From Bacillota bacterium (GTDB taxonomy: Bacteria > Bacillota > Dethiobacteria > DTU022 > UBA8154), in assembly GCA_030656575.1 (NCBI GenBank), contig JAUSPO010000146.1:1-33186 (forward strand): a DNA stretch of 33,186 nucleotides. Direction: 5' to 3'. The notes below the pieces were generated by a model. The model did not search any database. It was given only the letters and a program-made list of their open reading frames with translations, and was not told the DNA's origin. This document shows positions 24,295 to 32,458 of this stretch, piece after piece. Position numbers and translations under genes: made by a program. Positions within the stretch are counted from its first letter, which is position 1, and every line of letters begins with the position of its first letter.

Positions 24295-25134
24295 TCACTT
24301 TACGCAATTGCTTTTCCGTACGCGGGCGTGGTGTGCTTTTACCACATCTTTTATAACCCTGCGCCTGCATGCTTCCACGCACTTGCCGCAATCATCACAC
24401 TTGCTGCTATGGACCACAGCCAGATTATCTTCAACAACAATGGCATCCCGGGGGCAGGCCCTGACACAGGCTTTATCCCCGGTACAGCCCACCTCACAGA
24501 CTTGACGCACGATCTTCCCCTTGTCCCTGGAGTTGCAGGGAACGTATTTGCCAATACGGTCAGCATCCACAATTCGTATAATATTTCATGGGCAGGCTTT
24601 CACACAGATACTGCAACCGGTACAGCGCTCCAGGTCAACAACCGGCAGCCCGTTGGCACCCATATGCAGCGCATCAAAGGGACAACTATCTGCACAGGTG
24701 CCCAATCCCTGGCAACCGTAAGTACAAGCCTTAAAACCACCACCGTATGCCATGGCCGCCTTGCAATCCCTGACGCCATGGTATTTAAATTTGGTCGGAG
24801 CCACATCCTCGCTTCCCAGACAGTAAACATCCGCAACCTTTTTCGCTTTGGAGGCGGCAGAATCAACACCCATAACCTCACATATGCTTTCAGCCACCCC
24901 TTTTCCACAGGGAGCACAACTGCTTACGTCAACATTACCGGCCACAATATTTTCCGCAAATTTGTAGCAGCCGGGGAAACCGCAGGCTCCGCAGTTAGCC
25001 CCTGGCAGAAGATCACATATTATTTCCACGCGGGTATCTTCTTCAACAGCGAAGTAATTAGCAGCAGCGGCCAACAGGCCGCCGAACACCAACCCCATGC
25101 CGCCAATAAATATTAAAGCCATAAATAAATCCAT
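24295..25134 (-). pseudogene. rnfB: RnfB-like electron transport subunit interrupted by an in-frame TGA
   Basis: The frame is continuous from the ATG at 25134 to 24295 except for one TGA at 24586-24588. The first 182 residues hold a membrane anchor (LFMALIFIGGMGLVFGG), the LLPGANCGACGFPGC cluster site and CTGCSICVKACP. After the TGA the same frame continues NIIRIVDADRIGKYVPC and gives further Fe-S motifs (ACVRACP, CDDCGKCVEAC). RnfB feeds ferredoxin electrons into the Rnf ion pump. The TGA falls where relatives usually have a basic residue after the CP, so CGA or AGA to TGA is the simple explanation. No other rnf gene is nearby. The ribosome site lies inside a HAD gene fragment. Confidence 0.85.
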
Positions 25135-25136
25135 AT

Positions 25137-25238
25137 TCACTCAACCTCCCTGCCTGCCATACGGCGAAGGGCAAGCATCATTACTTCCCAGGAGTCCGCC
25201 AGCGTTCCATCAAAATCGAAGATAATGGCTTTGAACAT
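25137..25238 (-). pseudogene. 5' fragment of a HAD hydrolase gene (duplicate of 30104-30736)
   Basis: 33 codons start MFKAIIFDFDGTLADSWEVM and match the N-terminus of the intact HAD gene almost base for base (few substitutions). After MAGR the sequence diverges and meets a TGA that overlaps the rnfB start region. The rnfB ribosome site GGGAGG is within this fragment. The truncation removes all later HAD motifs. Confidence 0.85.
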
Positions 25239-25278
25239 AACATATCTCCCTTAGTATTGCATCAACATCAAAAAATTT

Positions 25279-25347
25279 CCTGACAGGTTCCTTTTACCTT
25301 CCCTTTTGCAATGCCAGACTTTTTCTTTCCGGCCTTCGTCTTGCCAT
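25279..25347 (-). pseudogene. 5' fragment of the cyclophilin gene (duplicate of 30804-31529), deleted and frameshifted
   Basis: From the ATG at 25345-25347 the DNA follows the first ~22 codons of the intact peptidylprolyl isomerase gene. It carries small indels that shift the frame and create an early stop. At 25279 it joins the leader of the HAD fragment directly, so roughly 690 bases present at the intact locus (about 30773-31465) are missing. Confidence 0.75.
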
Positions 25348-25506
25348 ACCTTTCCTCCTCAAAATTTCAAGTTCTAAGCAGACACGGGGACGTTTCTCCC
25401 GTCCGGATACTCCTGGCAACCTACCATTTGGTGCTCTCACTTATTTAAATTGTGGTCAGTTAATATTGACCACTATCCTGTATAGTAGCCTCATGTTAAC
25501 AAAACT
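25348..25506. other. Intergenic DNA with a REP-like repeat and a dyad
   Basis: No gene was seen here. A 26-base repeat at 25381-25406 (starting GACACGGGGACG) also occurs at 29917-29942 with one mismatch. A dyad, GTGGTCA (25452-25458) with TGACCAC (25467-25473), lies downstream of the TPR gene and might weakly terminate it, but lacks a T-run. Confidence 0.55.
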
Positions 25507-26997
25507 TCAAGGCTCCCCGTTAAAAGCAGCCGTCATTTCCTTCAGCCACACCAGCGCTTCTGCATTGTTCTTCCAGGCCGCCCGGGCCTCTTTTGCATAC
25601 AAAACCGCTTCTTCCTCACTCCCGTGACTGTAACTGGCAGGCAGTCGGTAAGGAACCCATTTTTCGCCCAGTAGATAAGGAGGCACATAAGAGTTTTCGG
25701 CAAGGGCTTCCCGTAAACGGCCATCTTTCCACGGATCACCAGTGCGAAAAGCCCACAGGGCCTCGCTGTAAACCATAAAGCAGGACGCCTCGTCTCCGTG
25801 TTCTTCGATAAATTCGGCAAACTCTGCGTCCCTGCCCCCTTCCAGAAGAGAGCAAGCCAGGAGATACCTTATCCCCTGGTTATCACCGGGGTTTAAACGT
25901 AACAGCTCATAGAATAACTCAATCGCCTGTTCCAGATCTCCCATCTCCCAGTAGCAGCGAGCCAAACCTTCCAGTGAGCGCATATAAGGCCTTGCCTCAA
26001 TTACGTTCCAAAAATTCCCTTCGTTTTCCCAAAAGAAAAGCTCCCCCAAAGAAAGCTCAGCTGCCGTAATCCCCTTTTTAAACAAAAACAATTTCTCCTG
26101 CAGATCACGACTTTCCCAGGCAAGTAAGTTATAGGCATCTGCGCAATAGAGAGATATACTTAATGCCTTACAAGCCATTCCAATCAAATCCTGCCGGTAG
26201 TCTTTATTCCAAGCTTCGAAGACGTAATCCTGCGCTTTATCCAGCTTCTCAGGATCATACTTAACATCGCTTATGGGTTCGTCAAAAAAAGTTCGCAAGG
26301 GCGGCCTCTCTGCAGGATATTGTTGGGGTGATTCAGAGCGCAGCATCAGGCTGCCGGGAGTTTCCTCCCCGGGCTCAGGAAAATACTGCTTAAATTCATG
26401 GTAAGGGCCAACAGCCCTGGGGTGACCCTGAGGGAGATTTTCCCGCCATTTGAGAATCTTGTCCTCACCGCTGTAAGGCTGCAGTTTATAGCGGTAGACT
26501 TTCTTTTTGAGACGCCGCAACGCCTCCAGTGACTGTATGGATAATTGGCCGAGATAAAAGGCAATATTGTCCTCAAGTTCCTTGATAATGTGTATGCCGG
26601 AAGCAAAACCGCTGCTTGGATGGATAACCTCCACGCCCAGTCCCCTTAACCCTGCGGAAAGCCCCGGCAGCGAAATTAGCTTGGGCACAGAGATTACTTC
26701 AGGCATACCATGGAAGTGATCGTCTTCCTTCTCCGCGCACCAGGCATAATGTAAAAAATCCGCCAGGGGTATCAAAGAACTGGAAACAGCAACCTCATAA
26801 AAAAAGTTGCCACTGAAACGGTCCAGCAGCACATAATAGACCAGATGTCTCTTTTTCGACTTCCAGACGTTTGCCGTACTTACCTGCAATGGCTTCTCCT
26901 GGTACTTAAACAAACCATTCTTCTGGAGGTAAAAATGTTTGGAAACAGAGACCAAAAGCTGCTGCAACTGATTAGAGCATACTATATGACCGGACAT
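25507..26997 (-). CDS. TPR-repeat-containing protein of unknown function
   Basis: The protein has about 496 residues. The N-terminal ~230 residues form a mixed domain with no family I recognise (YYVLLDRFSGNFFYEVAVSS, FASGIHIIKELEDN). The second half contains helical repeats of TPR type, clearest at ARCYWEMGDLEQAIELFYEL followed by LLRLNPGDNQGIRYLLACSL. No signal peptide or membrane segment is seen, so it is cytoplasmic and probably a protein-binding scaffold. The ATG at 26997 is chosen over the GTG at 27018 because AAGGAGGGGG lies 8 bases upstream. It follows a 170-residue hypothetical on the same strand, 31 bases away, and they may be co-transcribed. Confidence 0.75.
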   Translation of the reverse strand: MSGHIVCSNQLQQLLVSVSKHFYLQKNGLFKYQEKPLQVSTANVWKSKKRHLVYYVLLDRFSGNFFYEVAVSSSLIPLADFLHYAWCAEKEDDHFHGMPEVISVPKLISLPGLSAGLRGLGVEVIHPSSGFASGIHIIKELEDNIAFYLGQLSIQSLEALRRLKKKVYRYKLQPYSGEDKILKWRENLPQGHPRAVGPYHEFKQYFPEPGEETPGSLMLRSESPQQYPAERPPLRTFFDEPISDVKYDPEKLDKAQDYVFEAWNKDYRQDLIGMACKALSISLYCADAYNLLAWESRDLQEKLFLFKKGITAAELSLGELFFWENEGNFWNVIEARPYMRSLEGLARCYWEMGDLEQAIELFYELLRLNPGDNQGIRYLLACSLLEGGRDAEFAEFIEEHGDEASCFMVYSEALWAFRTGDPWKDGRLREALAENSYVPPYLLGEKWVPYRLPASYSHGSEEEAVLYAKEARAAWKNNAEALVWLKEMTAAFNGEP

Positions 26998-27028
26998 AAC
27001 AAATACCCCCTCCTTCACTTCCGATTTT

Positions 27029-27538
27029 TTACATCATCCGGTAATCATATTCATCAATCCAATCTTCAAATTCATCCTCAGTCGTGTCAAAATATGATTT
27101 CAGCCGCTGCGCAAACCACTCTTTATCCTTGCAGGTCTCTTTAATTTCTCGCAAACAGTCCTTACCAATAAACCCTCTTTTTTGTAGGAATGTATAGAAG
27201 TCAGCAATAGCCCGTAGAAACTTGTTCATTTCCGTAACCTTTGGCGACATAAATTTCCTTATGTACCAGTTGCCTAAAAATGTTTTTATTGCATAATCAT
27301 CGACGTTGCGGATATCCTCTGCAGCATCGTAATAGACAAACAGAAAATCCATGACAAAAAAAACCGCCATGTTAGTCTTTTGACCAGCTATTTCCTCTTT
27401 AAGACCCTTTTCTTCTTTCAAGTATTTAAAAAAAGCATCAAACAAAACACTGGACTGTTCCCACTGTTCTTTTTTCCAATCATCGCAATCATCAATATTG
27501 AGACGTTCAAAACATGTTTCGCCGATATCTGCCAACAT
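27029..27538 (-). CDS. Hypothetical acidic helical protein
   Basis: The 169-residue protein is rich in acidic and aromatic residues. The stretch IKTFLGNWYIRKFMSPKVTE followed by MNKFLRAIADFYTFLQKRGF recalls the SAM-like N-terminal domain of tyrosine recombinases. No catalytic recombinase domain follows, so that may be only a fold resemblance. The C-terminus is very acidic (DTTEDEFEDWIDEYDY). ATG at 27536-27538 sits five bases after GGAGG. Function unknown. Confidence 0.65.
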   Translation of the reverse strand: MLADIGETCFERLNIDDCDDWKKEQWEQSSVLFDAFFKYLKEEKGLKEEIAGQKTNMAVFFVMDFLFVYYDAAEDIRNVDDYAIKTFLGNWYIRKFMSPKVTEMNKFLRAIADFYTFLQKRGFIGKDCLREIKETCKDKEWFAQRLKSYFDTTEDEFEDWIDEYDYRMM

Positions 27539-27646
27539 AAACACCTCCGTAATTAATTCTTCCCGGGTGCAGAACGCTACCCGACGATACTGCTGAATAA
27601 ATCAATGCAAGTTCCCGACCATGAAGCTCGTTCCTTTGAGTGGAAA

Positions 27647-28507
27647 TCAATTTGCCATTCTATTACCTGCCTGCCAGCCGGCTATGTGTGTCAAACCCGG
27701 GAAATCCTCTGTCCGTGTCTCCCTCACCCATCTCCCGGGCATACCCTTTGCCGTGGCAACCAGGGAGAAGTGGCACATGGCAATCCCCATATCTATGTTC
27801 TGAATGCGAACTTTGCCCAACGCCCGGTTGAAAAAACGGTTTTCCTGCAGGTAGAGATGAAAACGCCCTTCCCGGTCTTTAATAATCCGCCAGGGCTGGC
27901 GGTTGCTGGCGGAAGGTCCCAGGCGTACCGCCCCCAGGGCATCCCGGTAGATCCCTGCCTCTGCTTCCGCCAGGGGGCTCTTTCCGTCCGCGGCAAAAAA
28001 GAGTTCGCCCCAGGGTTTGCGCCAGCGAGAACCGGCCCCCTTTTTCATCATCCTCTCGATCACACTTTTCTTAGCCGCAGCATAGCCAATGGGGGAGATG
28101 GCTGGCAGCAGTTCGCCCTCCGATAACTCCATCTGCCGCGCAAAAGAACTCCTGCGGAATGTCCCCGCAAGCCAGCAACTACCCAATCCCAGAACGGTAG
28201 CCTCCAGGATGATCCGCTCCATGCAGAAACCCAGGTCTTCCATACCGCCCGCTCCCTCAGATACAGCCCCCAGTAAATAGAGGCCCGCACCCCGGATCAC
28301 TCCGTAAGTTCCCAGCTGGCGAAGCTCGTCCCGGCTCACTTTCCCCAGGTCCAGCAGGCGAAAACGCACAGCGTTTCCCAAGGGACCAACCCCGTTTTCT
28401 TTCATGCACTCTTCCAGCCAGGAACGGGCCGCTTCATCAACCGGACTAGCCTCATCGTAGGTGCGAATGGATTCCCGTTTCTTTATTATCTCCATGGAAT
28501 TTTCCAT
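27647..28507 (-). CDS. Nitroreductase-family FMN protein
   Basis: The 286-residue protein starts MENSMEIIKKRESIRTYDEA, the usual N-terminus of FMN nitroreductases. It contains LEATVLGLGSCWLAGTF, the FMN-proximal motif, and RLGPSASNRQPWRIIKD, which resembles the family's PSaxNxQPW site but in the C-terminal half. It therefore fits the longer putative nitroreductase TM1586-type group. These bind FMN and reduce quinones, nitro groups or other acceptors; the substrate here is unknown. ATG at 28505-28507 follows AAAGGAGG. The frame is open further upstream into the broken TPR gene, but the internal start has the proper ribosome site. Confidence 0.82.
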   Translation of the reverse strand: MENSMEIIKKRESIRTYDEASPVDEAARSWLEECMKENGVGPLGNAVRFRLLDLGKVSRDELRQLGTYGVIRGAGLYLLGAVSEGAGGMEDLGFCMERIILEATVLGLGSCWLAGTFRRSSFARQMELSEGELLPAISPIGYAAAKKSVIERMMKKGAGSRWRKPWGELFFAADGKSPLAEAEAGIYRDALGAVRLGPSASNRQPWRIIKDREGRFHLYLQENRFFNRALGKVRIQNIDMGIAMCHFSLVATAKGMPGRWVRETRTEDFPGLTHIAGWQAGNRMAN

Positions 28508-28878
28508 ATCTGTTTCCTCCTTTCCGTTACCTTCTTCATCTCTCCCGAAATTATTCAATAATAACCCTACAATGCATATTGGAGTTCCCTGATTACTTTC
28601 CATTTTTTTTGCATCCCCGTCTTCTTCGGGCATTCCAAGATACACATTAATTTCCTCTAATCTATCCAAAACATCGTCCCGGTTTTCAATCCATCTATTT
28701 TAAGCGCCTTTTCCAAAAAATGGATTGCCCTGTCGCTGTTCTTATGCTCCTTTTCTGCAAAATGCCAGTATTCATCCGACCAGCCGATCCAGCCCCACCC
28801 CCAGGTCAGGGTTTCCTGCAGATATTGGCTAAATAACCGGTCACCCTCATCTCTTTTGCCAAGCCTAAAATAATTCAT
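28508..28878 (-). pseudogene. Frameshifted and 5'-truncated TPR/SEC-C-type protein
   Basis: The first frame gives NYFRLGKRDEGDRLFSQYLQ, then GWGWIGWSDEYW and AIHFLEKALKIDGLK, a helical-repeat tail that looks like the C-terminal half of a larger protein. It then stops. One frame over, the sequence continues NRDDVLDRLEEINVYLG, the expected ending. Adding one A to the run at 28683-28686 would restore a single frame. The 5' portion of the gene is absent from the 90 bases upstream. The exact 3' end is unclear because the second frame stays open into the nitroreductase. Confidence 0.6.
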
Positions 28879-28968
28879 CCAAATGAATCAAGACCCTGAG
28901 TTCCCGGTTTAGAAATATTTAACCTCATCCCAAAAGGTTAGACGACTAACATCTTCTCCAGATATTTA

Positions 28969-29682
28969 TTAAAATGTTTCGAAATTATTCAAATAAAGCA
29001 GTTCATCTATCTTTTTCTTCATCCGAAAACTGTATTGCCTTTTTTCAAGCAACTGCAAAAGCGGTTCCTTAACCATTTCCACCGGACATCTGCCTAATAT
29101 GTTAAGTATCTCTGTATATAACTGTCTCGTTGTGTTATTGGATGGCGTCCTACTGAGTTCATTAATAAATGCACTTATTGTTCTTATCTCAGGATCCTTT
29201 TGCGCAAGAGCATTTACTACTTTCACCCTAATATGTACATCCTGCAGGCTGTCTGCAGAGGGCAATTCATTGTAATAATTTAGCAAACCTTCATAAGCAT
29301 TATTATTACCCATGACGATATATGCTGAAAGCGATGTTACTGCCTTTTCAAATTTTGCACTATCTGAACTATCCAGCTGTTTAACAATTCCATCGACGTT
29401 TTGGCTTTTTAAAGTCTCCCTCATCAATATCCCATTAATGTCATCTTCATCGAATATTTCAATAATCTCTGCTTCCTCAAAATCTGAGCATGCAGCTTTC
29501 CCCCCATCAAACCTTTTTTCAAGATACAAATCGTAACAGCAGGCAAAGCTTGAACTTTCCATAATACCTTCAATAAAGGGCTCAAATAGTTCATCTCTCA
29601 GGCAGACGCCTAAACCTGTTTCAAAATCTTCTGTACCAGAAAAATAATAATTGCAATAAAAACAAATCCTATCCTGTTCCAT
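28969..29682 (-). CDS. Hypothetical protein with N-terminal Cys motifs and HEAT-like helices
   Basis: The 237-residue protein begins MEQDRICFYCNYYFSGTED and has further cysteines at GVCLRD and FACCYDLY, which suggests a small metal site in the first ~60 residues. The rest is predicted helical, with repeating units such as SAKFEKAVTSLSAYIVMGNN and VKEPLLQLLEKRQYSFRMKK that resemble HEAT-type repeats. The protein is cytoplasmic by sequence. I know no family name for it. It belongs to the group of small accessory genes in this stretch. Confidence 0.7.
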   Translation of the reverse strand: MEQDRICFYCNYYFSGTEDFETGLGVCLRDELFEPFIEGIMESSSFACCYDLYLEKRFDGGKAACSDFEEAEIIEIFDEDDINGILMRETLKSQNVDGIVKQLDSSDSAKFEKAVTSLSAYIVMGNNNAYEGLLNYYNELPSADSLQDVHIRVKVVNALAQKDPEIRTISAFINELSRTPSNNTTRQLYTEILNILGRCPVEMVKEPLLQLLEKRQYSFRMKKKIDELLYLNNFETF

Positions 29683-30103
29683 ATTATCACCCCTGGCATC
29701 TCATTGTTTTGTTAAGCCAACTCTTGCTATTATAGGCATATTTACATGAAAAAAGCGTAGTCTTTCACAGTCAATAATTTATATTGTGTCCCAAAATTAT
29801 CCAGAAGACAACCACTTTCGTTATGCAACAATCTCTTTCGGGCTGCGCAATGTTTCCAACTATATGGAAACGTTAAAGGAGAGCTGGCGGGTTTTATGGC
29901 AGACATGGGTATGGCAGACATGGGGACGTTTCTCCCGTCCGGTCATCCTGACAATCTACGATTCTGGCATTATCCCCGTAATTAATTCTTCCCAGCCGAA
30001 CGGTACATCCCCGGCAAACTTCGCGCAACTAATTATAAAGCAAAATAATGCCCGTACTCCTCGTTTAAACAATAAGATTCCCAATCTATCATTCCAGATA
30101 ACA
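29683..30103. other. 421-base region without a supported gene
   Basis: A plus-strand open frame (29786-30130) has no ribosome site and includes a dispersed repeat, so I do not call it a gene, though its start (ATISFGLRNVSNYMETLKES) might be a relic. The region holds the second copy of the 26-base repeat (29917-29942), a short segment GTAATTAATTCTTCCC also found near 27550, and at 30035-30060 a minus-strand tail encoding EEYGHYFAL and a stop, resembling the end of the ykgJ-type gene (KEYGQYFDL). Confidence 0.5.
29917..29942. repeat. 26-base dispersed repeat (GGGGACGTTTCTCCCGTCC core)
   Basis: It matches 25381-25406 with one mismatch, and weaker similarity continues for about 25 bases beyond. 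The core reads GGGGACGTTTCTCCCGTCC. Short dispersed repeats of this kind occur in clostridial genomes. A related form may lie at 32272-32290 inside a broken gene. Confidence 0.55.
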
Positions 30104-30736
30104 TCAAGGCTGTCCATCAGCTATTTCTAATATTTCCTCCGGAGTGTGTGCAATATAATTAGGGTTCCCGTTTTCCAGCATGGTTGGGGAGTCAAAACCC
30201 CAGGTGACAGCCAAAACCTTGATGCCGGCAGATTTGCAAGCTTCAATATCCCGCAGTTCATCCCCCACATAGAGAACATCTTCCTTGGATAAACCTTGTT
30301 TTTGCAGCAATTTTAACATGGTGCGATGTTTGCCGAAAAGACCCGGCGATGAATTGATACTGACAAACACGTCCATATCATTGGTCTTAAGAAAGTTGCC
30401 AATAACTTCCCGGGTGTTGGTGGAGAGGACGTAGAGCTCAAAACCCCTTTCTGCTAAAAAAAGAAGCATTTCACGTACACCAGGAAAGGGGCGAAGGGAA
30501 TCCTGTTCTTCCACGAAGGTCTTTTTGATCTCCCTTATTAATAAAGGAATCTTGTAAATAGGCAGTCCCATTTTTTTAAATCTGTCCTTAATGGGAAGTA
30601 TTTTTAATTCTTCCAATTCCTTTCGGCCAAGTACAGGATAATCATACCTGCCTGCCATACGGCGAAGGGCAAGCATCATTACTTCCGAGGAGTCCGCCAG
30701 CGTTCCATCAAAATCGAAGATTATGGCTTTGAACAT
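30104..30736 (-). CDS. HAD-superfamily hydrolase, phosphoglycolate phosphatase-like
   Basis: The 210-residue protein has HAD motif I FDFDGTLADS, motif II in LYVLSTNTRE, and motif IV in YVGDELRDIEACKSAGI. A lysine in SPGLFGKHRTMLK fits motif III. The helical cap between motifs I and II places it with the Gph/PpaX-type small-molecule phosphatases. ATG at 30734-30736 follows AAGGAGAGATGTT. The start of this gene and its leader are duplicated at 25137-25275. It follows the cyclophilin gene by 67 bases on the same strand. Confidence 0.88.
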   Translation of the reverse strand: MFKAIIFDFDGTLADSSEVMMLALRRMAGRYDYPVLGRKELEELKILPIKDRFKKMGLPIYKIPLLIREIKKTFVEEQDSLRPFPGVREMLLFLAERGFELYVLSTNTREVIGNFLKTNDMDVFVSINSSPGLFGKHRTMLKLLQKQGLSKEDVLYVGDELRDIEACKSAGIKVLAVTWGFDSPTMLENGNPNYIAHTPEEILEIADGQP

Positions 30737-30803
30737 AACATCTCTCCTTTAGTATTGCATCAACAATAAAAAATTTGGTCGGCAGCAGGGATACTGATAC
30801 CGT

Positions 30804-31529
30804 TCATATCTTTTGCGGCGGGCCGTATACCACGCCAAACTGCTCCACCCTCACCTGCCTGATGCGCTCATCCTCCAGCGGCTTGTCATCCTGGTCCGTG
30901 GTTACTGCCACAATCCTGTCCACTTTATCCATTCCTTCAATCACAGTTCCAAAAACGGCGTATTTTCCGTCCAGGTCCGGCCTTTCCGCAACGGTTATGA
31001 AAAACTGGGAACCGGCAGTGTCAGGCAATTGGGATCTGGCCATGGAAATAACCCCCCGCCCGTGCACCAGCTCATTCGCATGACCGTTAGCGGCAAACTC
31101 CCCCCTGATGGCATATCCAGGCCCACCGAAGCCCGTCCCTTCAGGACATCCTCCCTGGATCATAAATCCGGGGATAACCCGGTGAAAGGTAAGTCCGTCA
31201 TAATACCCTGCTTCTGCCAGAGCAATAAAATTTTTAACGGTGTTGGGGGCGTTTACAGGATCCAGCTCCACCTTGATCAGAGCACCGGTTTCCATTTCTA
31301 TTGTAACCACAGGTTTCGGCTTATCCGCGTAATCTTCTCCGCTCGTAATCTCTCCTGCATTATTGCTTGTGTCCCCACCCCTGAGCAATAAACTCACAGC
31401 CAAAATCAGCACTATGATTAAAATAGCGATCGGAACAAATCTGAAAATGCCGCTCTTTTGTCTCACAGGTTCCTTTACCTTCCCTTTTTGCATGCCGGTC
31501 TTTTTCTTTCCGCCCTTCTTCTTAGTCAT
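30804..31529 (-). CDS. Membrane-anchored cyclophilin-type peptidylprolyl isomerase
   Basis: The protein has 241 residues. It starts with a lysine-rich cytoplasmic tail (TKKKGGKKKTG), then a membrane segment VPIAILIIVLILAVSLLL near residue 40, then a linker and a cyclophilin domain. Catalytic-site motifs are FHRVIPGFMIQGG and GSQFFITVAERPDLDGKYAV. Without a lipobox it is probably an extracytoplasmic folding catalyst anchored by its N-terminus. ATG at 31527-31529 follows GGAGAGAAGG. Its first codons are duplicated in the relic at 25279-25347. Confidence 0.9.
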   Translation of the reverse strand: MTKKKGGKKKTGMQKGKVKEPVRQKSGIFRFVPIAILIIVLILAVSLLLRGGDTSNNAGEITSGEDYADKPKPVVTIEMETGALIKVELDPVNAPNTVKNFIALAEAGYYDGLTFHRVIPGFMIQGGCPEGTGFGGPGYAIRGEFAANGHANELVHGRGVISMARSQLPDTAGSQFFITVAERPDLDGKYAVFGTVIEGMDKVDRIVAVTTDQDDKPLEDERIRQVRVEQFGVVYGPPQKI

Positions 31530-31553
31530 ACCTTCTCTCCTCTCCAGCTAGAA

Positions 31554-32093
31554 TTATAGATCAAAATATTGCCCGTACTCCTTCTTAAAAAGCTTAAACT
31601 CATCCCTGTAATGTTTTTTCAGCCGCTCAAATATTTCAAACAAAACGGGACAGACAGCGCAGTTTTCAACAAGAGCGATTAACCTCGTCCATACTTCCTT
31701 TTTTTCAGTAAAAGGGTATTCCTTGCAGCCCAAAGGCATGCACTCATCAATGGAGCAGCCCTTTTCCGTTAAAAACGGGCATGGCTTTTGCTTAACAACA
31801 AAGCCTCCATCTGTTTCATCAACATTAAGATATTACTTGTCTTTAAACTCTTCATCAGTTAAACCCAGCTTCTTTGCTATGGCACCAATTTCATCATCCT
31901 CAACCTTCGCCGCAATTACTTTGCAGCAGTTTGAACACGCCACACAGTCGTATCCGGCAAACAACTCCCGGTGCAGGCCGTTCACAATCCTGTCCACCTC
32001 ATCTTCATCCTGCCCCTTCAAAAAGGACCGCAACATCCAATTATCCTTCTCCACTTTGGCAAATGACTTTTTTAGCATTTTTGGTGACAGCAT
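31554..32093 (-). pseudogene. YkgJ-type (Zn/Fe-chelating) protein interrupted by an in-frame TAA
   Basis: One frame runs from the ATG at 32091-32093 to 31554, broken only by a TAA at 31833-31835. Before it, YDCVACSNCCKVIAAKVEDD is the family's first Cys cluster. After it the frame continues YLNVDETDGGFVVKQKPCPF, then CSIDECMPLGCKEYP, the second Cys cluster, and an ordinary helical end. A single substitution (AAA, CAA or GAA to TAA) explains the break. The ribosome site GGGAGG lies upstream. The ORF beginning at 31739 might still be translated as a 61-residue fragment. Confidence 0.8.
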
Positions 32094-32127
32094 CAATAAT
32101 AACCTCCCAACAAAACCAAATCTAAAC

Positions 32128-32412
32128 TCACATCAAATTTTCCGCTTCCGGAAAACTTATGGTCAGATATACATTCTTAATTATCATTAAGTTATCCTGC
32201 TGAATACTTCTCCGGTCCCCGGAAAACTTCTCTAATATGCCAGGCAATATAATTATCTTTTGGTTTATATTGGGGACGTTCCGGCGACACCCAACAGCCA
32301 TTCTATCTTCGCTTTTGCACCCTAAACATCGGCTTTTTGTATTCGTGTTATAATTCGGGCAAAGTACGCAAGAAAGCCCACATATTCCGATTTCAGGGTA
32401 TTCTATTTCCAT
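32128..32412 (-). pseudogene. DUF3795-like protein, 3' truncated
   Basis: The frame starts MEIEYPEIGICGLSCVLCPN, with CLGCKSEDRMAVGC following. This is the cysteine-rich N-terminus of DUF3795 proteins. Normal members continue with further Cys motifs. Here family similarity ends at VGC (codon near 32288) and about 50 unrelated residues follow. The break coincides with GGGGACGTTCCGG, similar to the dispersed repeat core. ATG at 32410-32412 follows GAGGAG. Confidence 0.6.
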
Positions 32413-32458
32413 GGCTGCTCCTCTCATCATATTATTATCCTTCTGCAACCAGACTTTT

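Noticed and set aside
24586-24588. Selenocysteine or recoded TGA in rnfB
   Set aside because: The position in the family is not cysteine, no SECIS-like hairpin is evident just downstream, and other genes here (hdrC) use TGA as a normal stop.
24328-25116. A 262-residue plus-strand open frame opposite rnfB
   Set aside because: It mirrors the Cys-rich rnfB coding strand, has no ribosome site and no recognisable motif; the minus strand carries clear RnfB domains.
29786-30130. A 114-residue plus-strand open frame
   Set aside because: No ribosome site, contains the dispersed repeat and runs into the 3' end of the HAD gene; at most a relic.
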